This document shows positions 47,170-58,800 of a stretch of DNA of 64,000 nucleotides, piece by piece (within the stretch, counting starts at the first letter, position 1; the number at the start of each line of letters is the position of its first letter). Under the pieces are notes generated by a model, which was given only the letters and a program-made list of their open reading frames with translations, was not told where the DNA came from and ran no database searches. Position numbers and translations under genes: made by a program. The stretch lies in the NCBI GenBank assembly GCA_905221605.1, contig CAJNDS010002225.1, positions 465,001 through 529,000 of the forward strand. Reading direction: 5' to 3'. This DNA is from Symbiodinium natans (Eukaryota; Sar; Dinophyceae; Suessiales; Symbiodiniaceae).

Positions 47170-49821
47170 GCTTCTGCTTCTCATGGCTTCTCCGACACGT
47201 CGGGCAGGTGCACAGATTCGTGGTGCATTCTGGTCTTCCTGGCAGCTTTCGCGGCCTTTGTCTTCGTGACATTCCTGGGTCTACAGGACAGCTATGAGAC
47301 AGCTGCATCATCTGCAACGAAGGGTATCGATGTGGTATTTTACGGAAAAGTGCAGAAAAAGACCTTTGCAAGCACGTGACAGGATGGCGATCCTCGAAAG
47401 CTTTATCTGCCGCGTGATTACAGCGGCAGCTACTGCGATGCTGATTCAAATTGGGGGACAGGCTACAAGCTGAAGCATGGCTGCACGTCTGGTTGCATGT
47501 TCAGCGAGCGTAGCTAGGTGTGTAGCTGCACCGAAGCGGCCGTCAGCAACTTCAACTTCAACTTGGGGAAGAGGAAATAATTGAAAGAATCTGTCATTTA
47601 GGCCCTATCAGCAGCCTGAGCAGTGAAGAACACCAACAGCAAGTCAGCATCAAGCATCACGAAACGTTTCGCAAAGGCAGGGCTTCCCTGTCCTCAGCTA
47701 CACAATGAATGTCACGCGGCTCCGCAGCACTGAGACCCTGGGAGCGTTCTGAGAGAAGGCTGGAGGAGGCATCACGAGGCTTTGGATCGTTTTCCAGGTC
47801 CACGACGGACCTCGTCGTCAAAGAATTGCATCCTGGTCAATATTCAGCTAGTGCTTCTGGCTTTCAATTGGGCGTGATGGGCCGCAAGTCGTTTCAGGAT
47901 CTGCTCGTATGCTGCCCGTGATGCCCTGGTTGGCGGCTCCACTCCCTTGCTGACCTCTGTGTCCGAGCAACAGGCGCCTTTCCGGCAGTACTACCAAGTT
48001 TCAAGAGCGGACAACTCTGCCTGAACGGCACGCGCGAGTACTTGTCAGCGGCCGAGGCATACCTGTGCCACTGCTGCCTTGCGCCATGTGCCAAATGCAC
48101 TGGCAGTTACAAGACGACGAAGCTGAAAAGTGGAGGTGTTCAGGTGTGGAGTTGCATGTGGCGTGTTGACACGGGAGACCGCTTGCGCTACTTAGTGATG
48201 AACCACGAAGGGTGTTATATCTGGCAAGATGTCGGAGATTACTGGTGTGGGCGGGGATCTCTTCAATCCCAGTGGTTTCAACAGCCTCTTGGCACGGCAG
48301 TTCTCTGCATGCTGGGGATTTACGTCACTGTCCCAGCTCGCAGCACGATGAGGTGATTTCTTCACGAACATTTGGAGCGAGGCCACAAGGTGACTCACAC
48401 CCAGGGCTGGGGTTGATTTTGCCGATGCTCGGAAAAAACAAGTGTTTCATAAATTTCAGAAGAGCAGGCTCAGGACTCTCAGAAAACCAGCTGCGCGAAC
48501 TGCGCGAACCGGAGAAAACACTTAGTTGAGCTGTTTGATTGATCAGGAGGTACTGAAAACAGCACAACGTAGCCACACGCTAATCACCAACGGTGGAAGT
48601 GGTTTCAGCCACTTTGCCGTGGGAAGGTACTTCAACTTGGTTTGCCTTCCGGACTGTGACACGCTCCTTGGAAGATGTGGGATTGCTCAATCGGTATTGT
48701 AGGACAGTGAGCACTTCAACTTAGACTTTGTGTGCAGAGCCTGATCACAGCTGACATCCTTCAAATACCTTCCATGTCGGGCACTGTAAGTAAGCGTACA
48801 TAGCGCTTGGCCTGTAGAGACACAGGGGCTTTGCTACGCTGAATGGCACCAATGACGCTCGACGATGGATCTATGAAATGGCCATGAGCTCAACGCCTTC
48901 AACTCTCAATGTGAAGTCTCAACACGCATGCCATCTTTTATCATCTTTCCTTCCGAACTAAGGCACCCGACAATCCCCTCTCGCCATACTGGGCCATGTG
49001 CCTTGACTCGGGCTGATCATCAACGATCAGAGGGTCACGTTGCGGAGCTCTCATGCCTCCTCTGCCAGGTTGAATACTTCTGGACCGCCCGAAATCCAGG
49101 CACAACTGCCCAGTTGCAATGTGCGGAAGTCTATGCCTGTTTTATGCATGTAGGTTTTCCTGGATTGTGCTTGTCTCTCGCCTCTCTACCTGTGAGAGGC
49201 CACCATTGCGTCCGCTTTTACCTTTACAGCACTTCCGGCGTCTCTATGTGCCTACCCTGCTTCGAGCCATAGCAGAAGCATGAAAGCCAGCAACCACATC
49301 TGTAGTTGAGGAAAACCATGGCAAGTTGGTAGCCCTACGTTCTCAGGAAATGCATACCGATGCCTGGCGTGCAGCTCACTGCGGGCATGTGGCCTGACAA
49401 GCCCAATAGTGTAAATCTATGTTCGCAGCACTTGAAAGTGTGCAAGATTCTGCAAGATCGTGCAAGTGCGAGAGGGAGGCAGGGAGAGGGAGAGAGCGAG
49501 AGAGTGAGTGAGTGATTGAGTGAGTGAGGCAGTCCCCAAACTTCCCGAAGTATCGCGCGGCTAGGCGGGGTCCGGGTTTGCCTTCTTCAAAGGTGTTGAG
49601 TCGTTGAGCAAGAGAGAGGTGTGGCCGGAAGGAGGAGGGTAGAGCAACATGGACAGGGCCTGAGCCACACCCTTGAACTAGTAACCCTCGAAGCCACAGC
49701 CACACCTTTCAAGAAGAAAAGGGCGAACCATAGCTTAAAGAAGCTTTCGCCATTTGTGAGTGTCCGCCCAATTTGAAACAGTGTCTGTTGTGGGGAAAGA
49801 AGGAGGGAGCAAGGAAGGGAA

Positions 49822-49852
<31 letters not shown>

Positions 49853-52800
49853 ACACAAACCACTATGCTGTGGAGGGGTGCAGGTATACCGTTCACTCGA
49901 GGGAGCAGTCGCGGGGTAGGGTAGGAGGTGGCTATGGTATGGGATTGTGTACGGGTCGGCTCCTAAAACCGGGGAACGGTCCTTCCGTAGTACCCTGTAA
50001 CGCGCGCCTTCGGGCGGCCTCCTCCAATGGGGGGAGGTTAGGTGCCCAGGAAAGAGAACATCAGAGACTCCGGCTGTTTGAGTTGTTCGTTTTTGTGCTG
50101 TCCAAGGCCAGGGCATTGCAGCGGCATCCTCAGCGAATTATCGCCTGGCTGTGGCATTGCCTTGCAGTAGGGTAATGTCGTAATGGGGTTGGTGGCCATA
50201 TCTGCGTATCTGCTACTCCCCACTCCCACTCGCGCCCTATCAAACAAGAAGCGCTGGTGATTGGCGAGCGGCGAAGCAACTTAACAGCCTTACCGAGAAA
50301 CTTGTGAATGAGTGAATGCGCGGCCTCTTCGGATGTTTAGCTTTTGCTGCCTCCTGAGCGCCTCAAACACTGGCCGCCGCAGAATACCTGAGGATTCTAG
50401 TGTGCTCAAGACTAAGAAACAGGACCGGATTATACACATGAGCTGGAAACCCACCGTGAAAACCGATGAAATAAGCAGGGAGATAACCCACCCTCTCAGT
50501 GCTGCTCCCCACAATACACGAAAGATTTCAACAGCAACCTGTAGAAGCCTACCACTCGATGTAGAGGTGTCTCAGCAGCGCAGCCGATTCATTGTTACTC
50601 AGGAAAGGCCTGCAGCAGCATTTTGGCTCACCCCACACACATTCGAAGAAGAAGAAGAAGAAGCAGAAGCCGGAGGAGGAGGAGGAGGAGGGGGGGAGGA
50701 GGAGGAGGAGGAGCAGGAGGAGGAGGAGGAGGAGGAGGAGGAGGAGGAGGAGGAGAGGAGAGGAGAGAGAGGAGGAGGAGAGAGAGGAGGAGGAGAGAGA
50801 GGAGGAGGAGAGAGAGGAGGAGGAGAGAGAGGAGGAGGAGATAGAGGAGGAGGAGAGAGGGAGCAGCAGGCAGCAGTGCCAATGCAGGCTTGCAGCAAAG
50901 ATCACGATCTTTCAGATCTCCGATAGCAATTCTAGCAAGCGCCCCGCAGAGACCGCAGCAGCAAGCGGATTGAGATTCCATTCGTTGGGGAAGACGCTGT
51001 ACGGTATCCCGAACCTGTCCTTGTCTCGGCGGTGGGTAAGAGGGAGGCGATTGGTGAGTTGGAGTGTAGGCCTACTTCTGGTGTTGTGTAGGGTTCTGAG
51101 AGGCGCGAGACAGAGAGAGGGAGAGATAGAGACAGAAAGATGGACAGAGAGATGGACAGAGAGAGAGACGGAGAGACAGAGAGAAAAAAGAGAGCAGAGG
51201 GAGAAGGGATGGGGGGGAAGGCAGGAGGGAGGAGGGAGGAGGTGGGCGGGAGGCGGGGCATCCATCCAGTAGTTTGATGACTGTAGACCCTGTAGACACT
51301 AGGGGCTTGATCGATTGCTTTACTATCAGAGGTGGGGCAAACAGCCCAAGCCGACCTTTCTCCTCCAGCGTAGATCGGCTTGTTGGCACGGGGGGGCGGG
51401 GGTGGGACTGCAGACCGACCGAAACTGCGCTGAGCGGGGACCTCGACACGTCTCGACACCTAAACAGCGGGAAAGAAGGAGGAGATCATCGATCGAGAAG
51501 AGTAATAAGAGCAAATATGGCTGAGGACATGTATGTAAAACAATATAGGTCTAGATACATGTTAGATGTCCATGAGCACCCTCCAGTGCATTCTTGCTTC
51601 TGAAAGAGCACTTGTGAGCTTGCGGGGTTGTCATGCCCCAAGAATGAGGCGAGTGGTAGCAATTGAACGAAAACATACGAACACCTGCGGCGCGCATTTG
51701 GGCACACGACGTGCGTGTGCGCGCGCTCGCGCGCGCGCCATGTAAGATGGCAGGGTGCAAGAACATGATTTTGTCGCTGGGCGCGCCGAAACATGGGCGA
51801 TGTGTCCGGCTAAACCAGGACCGTGGGCTGGAAATGTCCCAGCCCTGAGCTCAAACACTGGGCAAGTTCCCTCCTGAGCAGCTGCAAGGCCGAACGCTCT
51901 GTAGGTTTACTTGACCTGCACGACAAATCGCAAGACCATGGCCGCAAAGAGATGTAGATGTGAACCGCAAGCCGCAAATGGGGTGACGAGCCGACAAGCT
52001 CAAAGCTAGGGTGGCTGGAGCATGAGTTGAACAAGAACATTGCAGGTTGAGAGCTATGCACTGTGCACCGTTACACCGTCGGCCCTCCCCCAGGTTTGGG
52101 TTTGACCGGCGCTGTGCAAGAACAGCTTGGAGCTGCATTGTCCGATGCATTTGGAAGTGTGGGTTCTGAGGCCGATTGAAGCAAGAAAAGCGTGCTTTTT
52201 CAGTCTCGAATCTTGCCTGTGGCAGGCTTTTCAAAAGGAGTTCGCTTCCTTCCAAAACTTCGGAAGCCTTTTCGGGGAAGCGTTCAAAACAGGTGCTGCG
52301 CTGGGCGATTTACTGTTGGTATGTTGTCCGTTGTCGAGGCTTGAGTTATCCTGTTGAAACAGGTGATACATTCGTCACGACCGCAGCACCCCGGTGGCGG
52401 ATGGCTGCAGCTTTTGAAGATTTGTGGTGGTTGTTGCGCTCGTTGTCCTCTTCTTCGCGCTGCATACCTACGCGAGGTGTCGTGCTTGATCATCGGCTTC
52501 GCTTACATCCTTCTCCTTCGCTTTTTGGTTGGTATTTGCTGCTTGTCTGCATTGGGCTGAGCTTCGCCAAGCTGTGCCAAGACAGCCGCAGACATCCGCA
52601 GACCAAAAGCCTGACAAGAGAAGACCATGCCATTTGGGCCGTGCCAGTACAGCCGAATGTAGCCCGTCCCACCTTGCAACCCAGCATCCTTGATGCCCTG
52701 CTTGTTAGCAGATAGCATACATTCTGAAAGTTCGCAGGGGGGTCAGGATACTCAGGAGCTAGCAGCAACGGGACCAAGTTAAGAGCCCATTGAAACCTTT

Positions 52801-55800
52801 GCAGACTCTGGCGGGTCGGTGACAGCTATCACGGGATTTATGAGGATTTTGTTCTTCATAGTGGTGTCTCATCTTAGTCTCATGCCACGTTTGCATATAA
52901 GCTTGTCGCGAGTCCTTAGGTGTGTGGACAGCGCTGTTCGCAATGTGCTTTGGCCCGCATTGCTTCTTCCCTTTGCTCCGAGTAACCCTCAAGACTGAAT
53001 TTAGTGAAGGGGCGGATGCTTCCGCTATGCGCCCCGGCCCGTGCTCGAGGATGGACGTGGAACTGGGAGGTTGGCGTTGGTATCTGGGAAGTACTTGTGT
53101 GTGGGGGATGTGCACTTGCGGTGTTAAAGTGATTTAAAGCCAAGAGCGCAAGTGTAGAAAGAGGTCTTCGACCCCTGGAGTGTTGTTGGCCTGCCTTGCG
53201 GGGCGCGTCTCGCCACCCGCACTTCCAAAACTTCGCAAGAACCTAGTTGGCTTCGTGCTGATGCCAGCTATGCCCACCAGTTTGCGGTTCCATTCGTATT
53301 CTCAGCTCACTGTTCGCTCTGCTACATCCCACTTGATGCTCATGAAATGAAGGCCACTCATGGCCCAGAGCATCTGCTGCAATGGCCACGCAGAACCTGC
53401 CGTCCGCTGGTCCAAATCTTTTGCAGAGGATGACCTCTTCAATGGCCGGGTTGGTATTGACAACGCACCCTCACGAGAAGAAAGCTGACCTCGGGTTTGT
53501 GAGGGGCCTCTCTGGAAAGCTAAAGGGTCCGGTCGCCTGAGGCCTGGGGCAGGGAAAGCCGAAGACCTCGTGGACTTTAGTAGACACATGGGAGAAGACA
53601 TTGCCCATATTTGCCCGTTGTCAATCTAATCTAATTTGGTTGTTGACGCTGCAAAGGCTTCTGCTGTTTGCTTTGGGTGGCGGTGTGGTGTATGCCAGCT
53701 CAAGCCCGACCCTGAGTGCAAATGATAATTTTCCAGCGTGCTGATTTCGCTGTGGCTACGAGCTGGGGCTTGAACCTCATTTCTTTGGCACAATTCCAGA
53801 GCCCTCGCCCTGTTTCAGGCCAGTGCCAAGGAACAGATTTACTGGATACGTCATATGAAATGGCCGTGGCTGCGGCCACGCTCCTTGTTCGCGTTGAGCG
53901 GTTCACAGGAATCTGCTTGGTTTTATCGAGGGTTAGGGCATGAAGGGTTTGGGGTGTTGATGGTGCAGACTATTTCGTGCTTAAGGGTCGTGAGGGTTTA
54001 GGGAGTTTAGGGTTTGGGGTCTTGAGGGTTTAGGGCATTTACGGGTTTAGGGTCTTGGGGTTTTCGGGTATTTAAGGCTTTGAGGTGTTCATGCTTTTCG
54101 GGCAGCTAGGGGGACTTGACGGTTTAGGGTATTTAGGCTTCAGGGTATTGAGGCTTTGGGGCATTGCAGGTCTTACAGTATGAATGCTTCAGAGTATTGA
54201 GGCTTTTGGGTTTTCAGGGAGGGTAGGGAGAGTTTAGTGTCGTTTTGTTTTTAGGTTTCAAGGCATTGAGGGTTCAGGGTATTTAGGCCTTTAGGCTTTA
54301 GGGTCTTCAGGGTTTGGGGTCGCGGGCCAGCCCTCGGAGTTGGGCTAGCTAGCTTTCGTTGGCCGCGGCTTGCCCCTCCAGTTACAGTACCGACAAGCTC
54401 GTTTCGGATCAGCCGCTTTCTGCTTTCTGTTCCGAGTGGCCATGCCTGGATGCCCATGCTGCAGGTCCATTCAACATTATTCCACAACGCTCGTGCAGCA
54501 GACCGTTGATGGCAAGTCTTGGGAGGCCCCTGGCCGCTGACACCTCTTTTCGAGATGCCCATGGGACATGAGTGTGCATTAGATTCATCCCAAAGCAAAT
54601 TCACCACTGAAGCTGCCAGTCATACATGGCATGTGGTACAAGCTCGGCATTGATTCGGATGCTTTGACTAATGCAGGTTCCCAGTGAAACTGTGGTGGGT
54701 GACGGGGCCAACTACACAGGCATGTTACGGCTCCTTGGTGCTGCAGATGCAGAATAGACTGGAGCTTGTGTTTTGCAGGCATGCAAAGACGAAGCGTGGA
54801 AGGGTATAGCTGTATCCAGCCAGCGCCTCATGATCGCCCGGCGCATGACCTTGATGTGCTGCCAGTTGTGTGTTGATGTAACAGTCAGCAAGTCGACTAC
54901 TATAGGCAACCTGTAGGCAATTCAGTGGAAGTACTTTAGATTTAGCATGTTGCGGCGAGACAAGTTCCACGCAATTAGTTGTCAATACCCCCGACCAACT
55001 TCAAAACATGCCTCCCGAACCTGGACCTATAGATCCACACGGCACTCCAGACCACCAACCAAGAGCACCAGAGAAAAGGCAAAACAAAGAAGCAACTGTT
55101 CTGAATGGAATCGTGATCGTGAAGGACGTGATCGGAACTCTACTCGAACACGGTGACAACAGAGTGAACAAGAGAATTTGTTGTTAATATTCTTATGATT
55201 TTTTCTTTATTCTTATTATTGTAAATTCCATTCGTTGTTTTGTCACAGTGTGTGTGTGGGTGTGTGTGTGTGCGTCTGTGTCTGATAGGCCTCAGTTTAA
55301 GGCGTGACCCAGGCACTTAAGGCCTGAATGGTTCCTCAGCGCCATGGCAGCTTCTGTAAGAGGCGACAGCAGAATGTGCATCGCTTGCTCTGTTTGCTCT
55401 TCGAGGTGGGGATTGGTGAACACGCTTGCAGAGAACTACTCGCAGGCTGCAGCAGGGTTTAGGGTTTCACAATGTTTCGCAGCAAGCTCTGGACAAGGCG
55501 AAGCCAGGCCAAGGAAGCTCTTGTGCCACGATGGGGAACGAAGCGAAGAGATGGGTTGACTCGGGCAATTCGGCATCGGCAATCCTTCGACGTTTGCCAG
55601 GATAACGCAACGATCAAGTTCCGAAAACAGCTGTTGAAAACCTCCTGGAACATGCAGGGAAGAACACGGAACACAGCACTGCCCTCTGCTTGTGCTGGCA
55701 AAGCTACAGAACGTGCGCGACAGAGGAGTCGTCTTCGCTGTGCTGCATGTGCTGGTGGTACGTTCTTGTATCCAAACCTGTCAGAGGGGTGCTGCAAGCA

Positions 55801-58800
55801 TGTGCGTGTCACATGTCTCTGCAAAGACAGGAAGACATCAATCTACAGGACCCATTCCTGCAAAGCCTAGCCGTTGTCCTAAGACTTGGTAGCTGGGCAG
55901 CCGTATCTCTCCTGGCCCTTCACCACGGTACTATGTGAGTTTTGACGCTGCTTCTTAGTTGAGCTGTGTGGGGCTAGCAGCCTGTGAGGCGACTTTCCCT
56001 GACTCCAACCTATCTGAAAACTTCTGCCGGGGCCTTGACGTGTCCATGTTCAGGGCCGAATATGGCCGACTGGACCCAGTGGAACCAATCGAAGCTGCCG
56101 GCTAGCCACGCTCATATGAAAGCTCAACTTGCAGCCCAAGGTCGAAACCCATACAACGCAAGCACCGCAACAGAAGAGACCAAGGCAGGAGAGTTTTAAT
56201 CTGGGATGCTGAGGTCGCTTTTGTTGGCGGTCTCTTTCTTATGCTCTAGAGATGAAGCTAGTGCGGGCGTCGAGTCTGCGATCACAGAGCCAGGCCAGCA
56301 CTATTTGGTGCTTCACATCAGACGATAAAGTTACATGGCAAGAGTGCCGCCCGATTGGCGTGATTCGGCCCGTATGCAAGAACGGAGTCCGAGCTGCACT
56401 GCGAGGAGGGGAGCTGGAGAGTAGCACCTGAGAGGAAGAAGAAGAAGAGGGCGAGAGAGCGAGAGAGAGGGAGAGAGAGAGTGTGTGTGTGAGTGTGACG
56501 CGTGCGCGTGAGAACGCTCTCTGAGGCTACGCGGTCGCTGATGAGGGCGTCCGCACCCTCTTAGAGCATCTGGGCAGCACCACAGCGAAGGGCGAAGGGG
56601 GTCTCAATTTTGTGCTGGGTCTTTCGTTTTTTGTTGGGGGGGGGGGGGGCTCATTTTGAGTACCTGGCTCATTTAGCTTTTTGGCTTGTGCTTCTGCTCG
56701 CACTGAGGTACGCGGCATATGCCTTATGGATCTTGGGTGTCCTCTATTTGCGCCTCTTCAAAGTTAGCCCGGCGCACTGTCAGACACAGTCAGTTGCACA
56801 CTTGAGCCAAGGTTTCTCGTCCTTTGCTTTTGCAGCCGTATTCGGCTAGCAATCGCCGTGAATAAAGTTGCTGCGACCTTCGTGGCCATAGCCTCGGCGT
56901 CTGTGGCATCTCCTTGTGGGCGCAGCAGCTGCTTGCACGTGAGGCTCAGACGCCCCAGGTCATGCTGGTGCCCGTGATACAGGCATGTCGTTGGAGGGGC
57001 CCATCGCCATTGCTGCGTGGTGTTTCTGCACCCGTTAAAGCAATTCGCTCCTGTGCCCTGCAGTTTGTTTCTTGATTCCAACCAGCCGCAGGCTCTGGTG
57101 GCCGTCATGTGGATTGGCTTGTGGATTTTATGTTCCTCCTTCCTCTTGTCGCAAGTTCCGGACGACTATACACCAACAGAAGCTTGGACCATCACTGGCC
57201 TCTACAGCAGCAGCTGATGTTTTTTTACGGTTGTTGGCGTTGCTGCTGTTGCTGACGGTGGTGGCGACGGTGGTAGTGGCGGTGGTGGTCTGGTGGTGTT
57301 TCGCCCTTGCAAGGCATCAAGGCAAAGGCCAGGTCTTCCCTTTGGCTTGCCACTTCATGCCAGTGTGTCTTCCTTCTTGAGGATGCATATGCCACATATG
57401 CGGAGGCCGCAAAGATTTGATTGAACCGTTGCATGCGTCGACGTGGCTTCATGTTCTCGCACAAAGGCTTATGGTACAGCAGAAACGCCTGGCAGATGCA
57501 CAGACAAATGGCCCACGGGCTTTACGTACAAGGCCGCTTGCTGGATGATGATGGATGATGGGGGGCAATGGGGTGCATTTGTTTGCTGCATCGGTTGTCA
57601 AGGACGACGACAACTGCGTCAATGTCAATGGGACGGCCCATTGCTGGAAGTGCTGCGGCAAAAGAGCGCGAAGAAGCGGTTAAAAAGCGGCCAAATCGTG
57701 TCTAAAAAGCAGCCAAAAAGCGGCTGAAGTTGAGATCACGAATCCCCGCATGTCAAGAGAAGCTGAGGTGTGGCCAGCCACGTTTTGCATTCGACTGGCG
57801 CTTTGCCTGCTCATTCTTCGTGTTTCTTTGGAATAACGCGGCTTGCGCTGCACGTTGTGGGCGGAGCCGTGTACATCAGTTTGCACTTGTTCCATTTCTT
57901 CTCTGAGAATCACGTGCGGGTGCATATGTGCAAAGTGATTTCCGTGTTTGTCGTCGCAACGACATCTCGTAGCATTGCCTTGCAGCATTGCGCACGCGGA
58001 GATCAGACTGCACAAGGCTTTGAACATCGCTTTCGGTCAGTTTATGATTGCTGGATCAGTGCCTGAATTGCATCTCTGACCTTTTGGCAAGGCAAAGTTC
58101 AAGTCATTGTAAGTCTTGCTCAGTCATGCATGTCGCATGTCGCATGTCGCTGGAGGTTGCGGCCTGGTTTTTCACCCCAAATCGCTTGAAAGGGAAACGA
58201 GGAGACTGCACGATTAGATGTGCGAAAGGAAGGGAGGGCAGAAGCGGAAGATGATGAAATATGTGTCATGCTCATTCAGGAGGTGCCCCCTCCCCCCCCT
58301 CCCCCACACTGAGCCCTGTGAATCCCTGTGAGGATCTGTGAAGAAATCTGCCTACTTTGCCTTCCGCTTCCACTTTGGATCGCTGGCATTTGGCTCCTTC
58401 ATTATCGCCGTGGTCCAGTTCGTGAGGTACATGCTGTCCCTCACTTATTGAAGGATGGGCCGTACCCGTACCCCTCCCGCGAGTTCGCTCAGTCAGCATC
58501 TGCCGCTTGTTGTTTTGACTCCAAGGCTTTACCTTGAGAAGCAAGCGCAAGCACAAAAGAATCGAGCCACCTGACAACGTATAGAGTTTAGACCTTGGAG
58601 AGAATGGAGGGAATACAAGGCTTCAGATGCAACTTCGGCGATCGAGAGAGAAGGCGATAGAGAGAGAAGCTTGCTGACATGTTCACCTGGAGGCTAGAGG
58701 TGCAGTTCTAATTAATTAATATGCTGGGGAATGACCATCGTTCCGGATTGAGGTGTTTTCTTGACACAGTGGCAGCTCTCTGTTCTAGCTACGTTAGAAT

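Larger units (their letters stand above)
48136..52225 (+). other. Large CTL intron with simple repeats
   Basis: About 4 kb without a recognised exon. It holds GA-rich tracts (49,460-49,530 and 49,800-49,852), a (GGA)n array (50,643-50,875), a GAGA tract (51,105-51,255) and a CG-rich CGTGTGCGCGCGCTCGCGCG stretch near 51,715. A coding-like piece, VGGDLFNPSGFNSLLA, at about 48,245-48,295 may be a small exon. Confidence 0.5.

Noticed and set aside
50613-50632. CATTTTGGCTCA, resembling the 3' part of the dinoflagellate spliced leader
   Set aside because: Only 12 bases match and the upstream part (CCGTAGC) is absent. It lies in an intron next to a microsatellite, so a relict from an inserted cDNA is not supported.
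50592-51272. 226-codon + frame rich in Glu and Arg
   Set aside because: It covers the GGA/GAGA arrays within a CTL intron; outside the repeats no coding signal remains.
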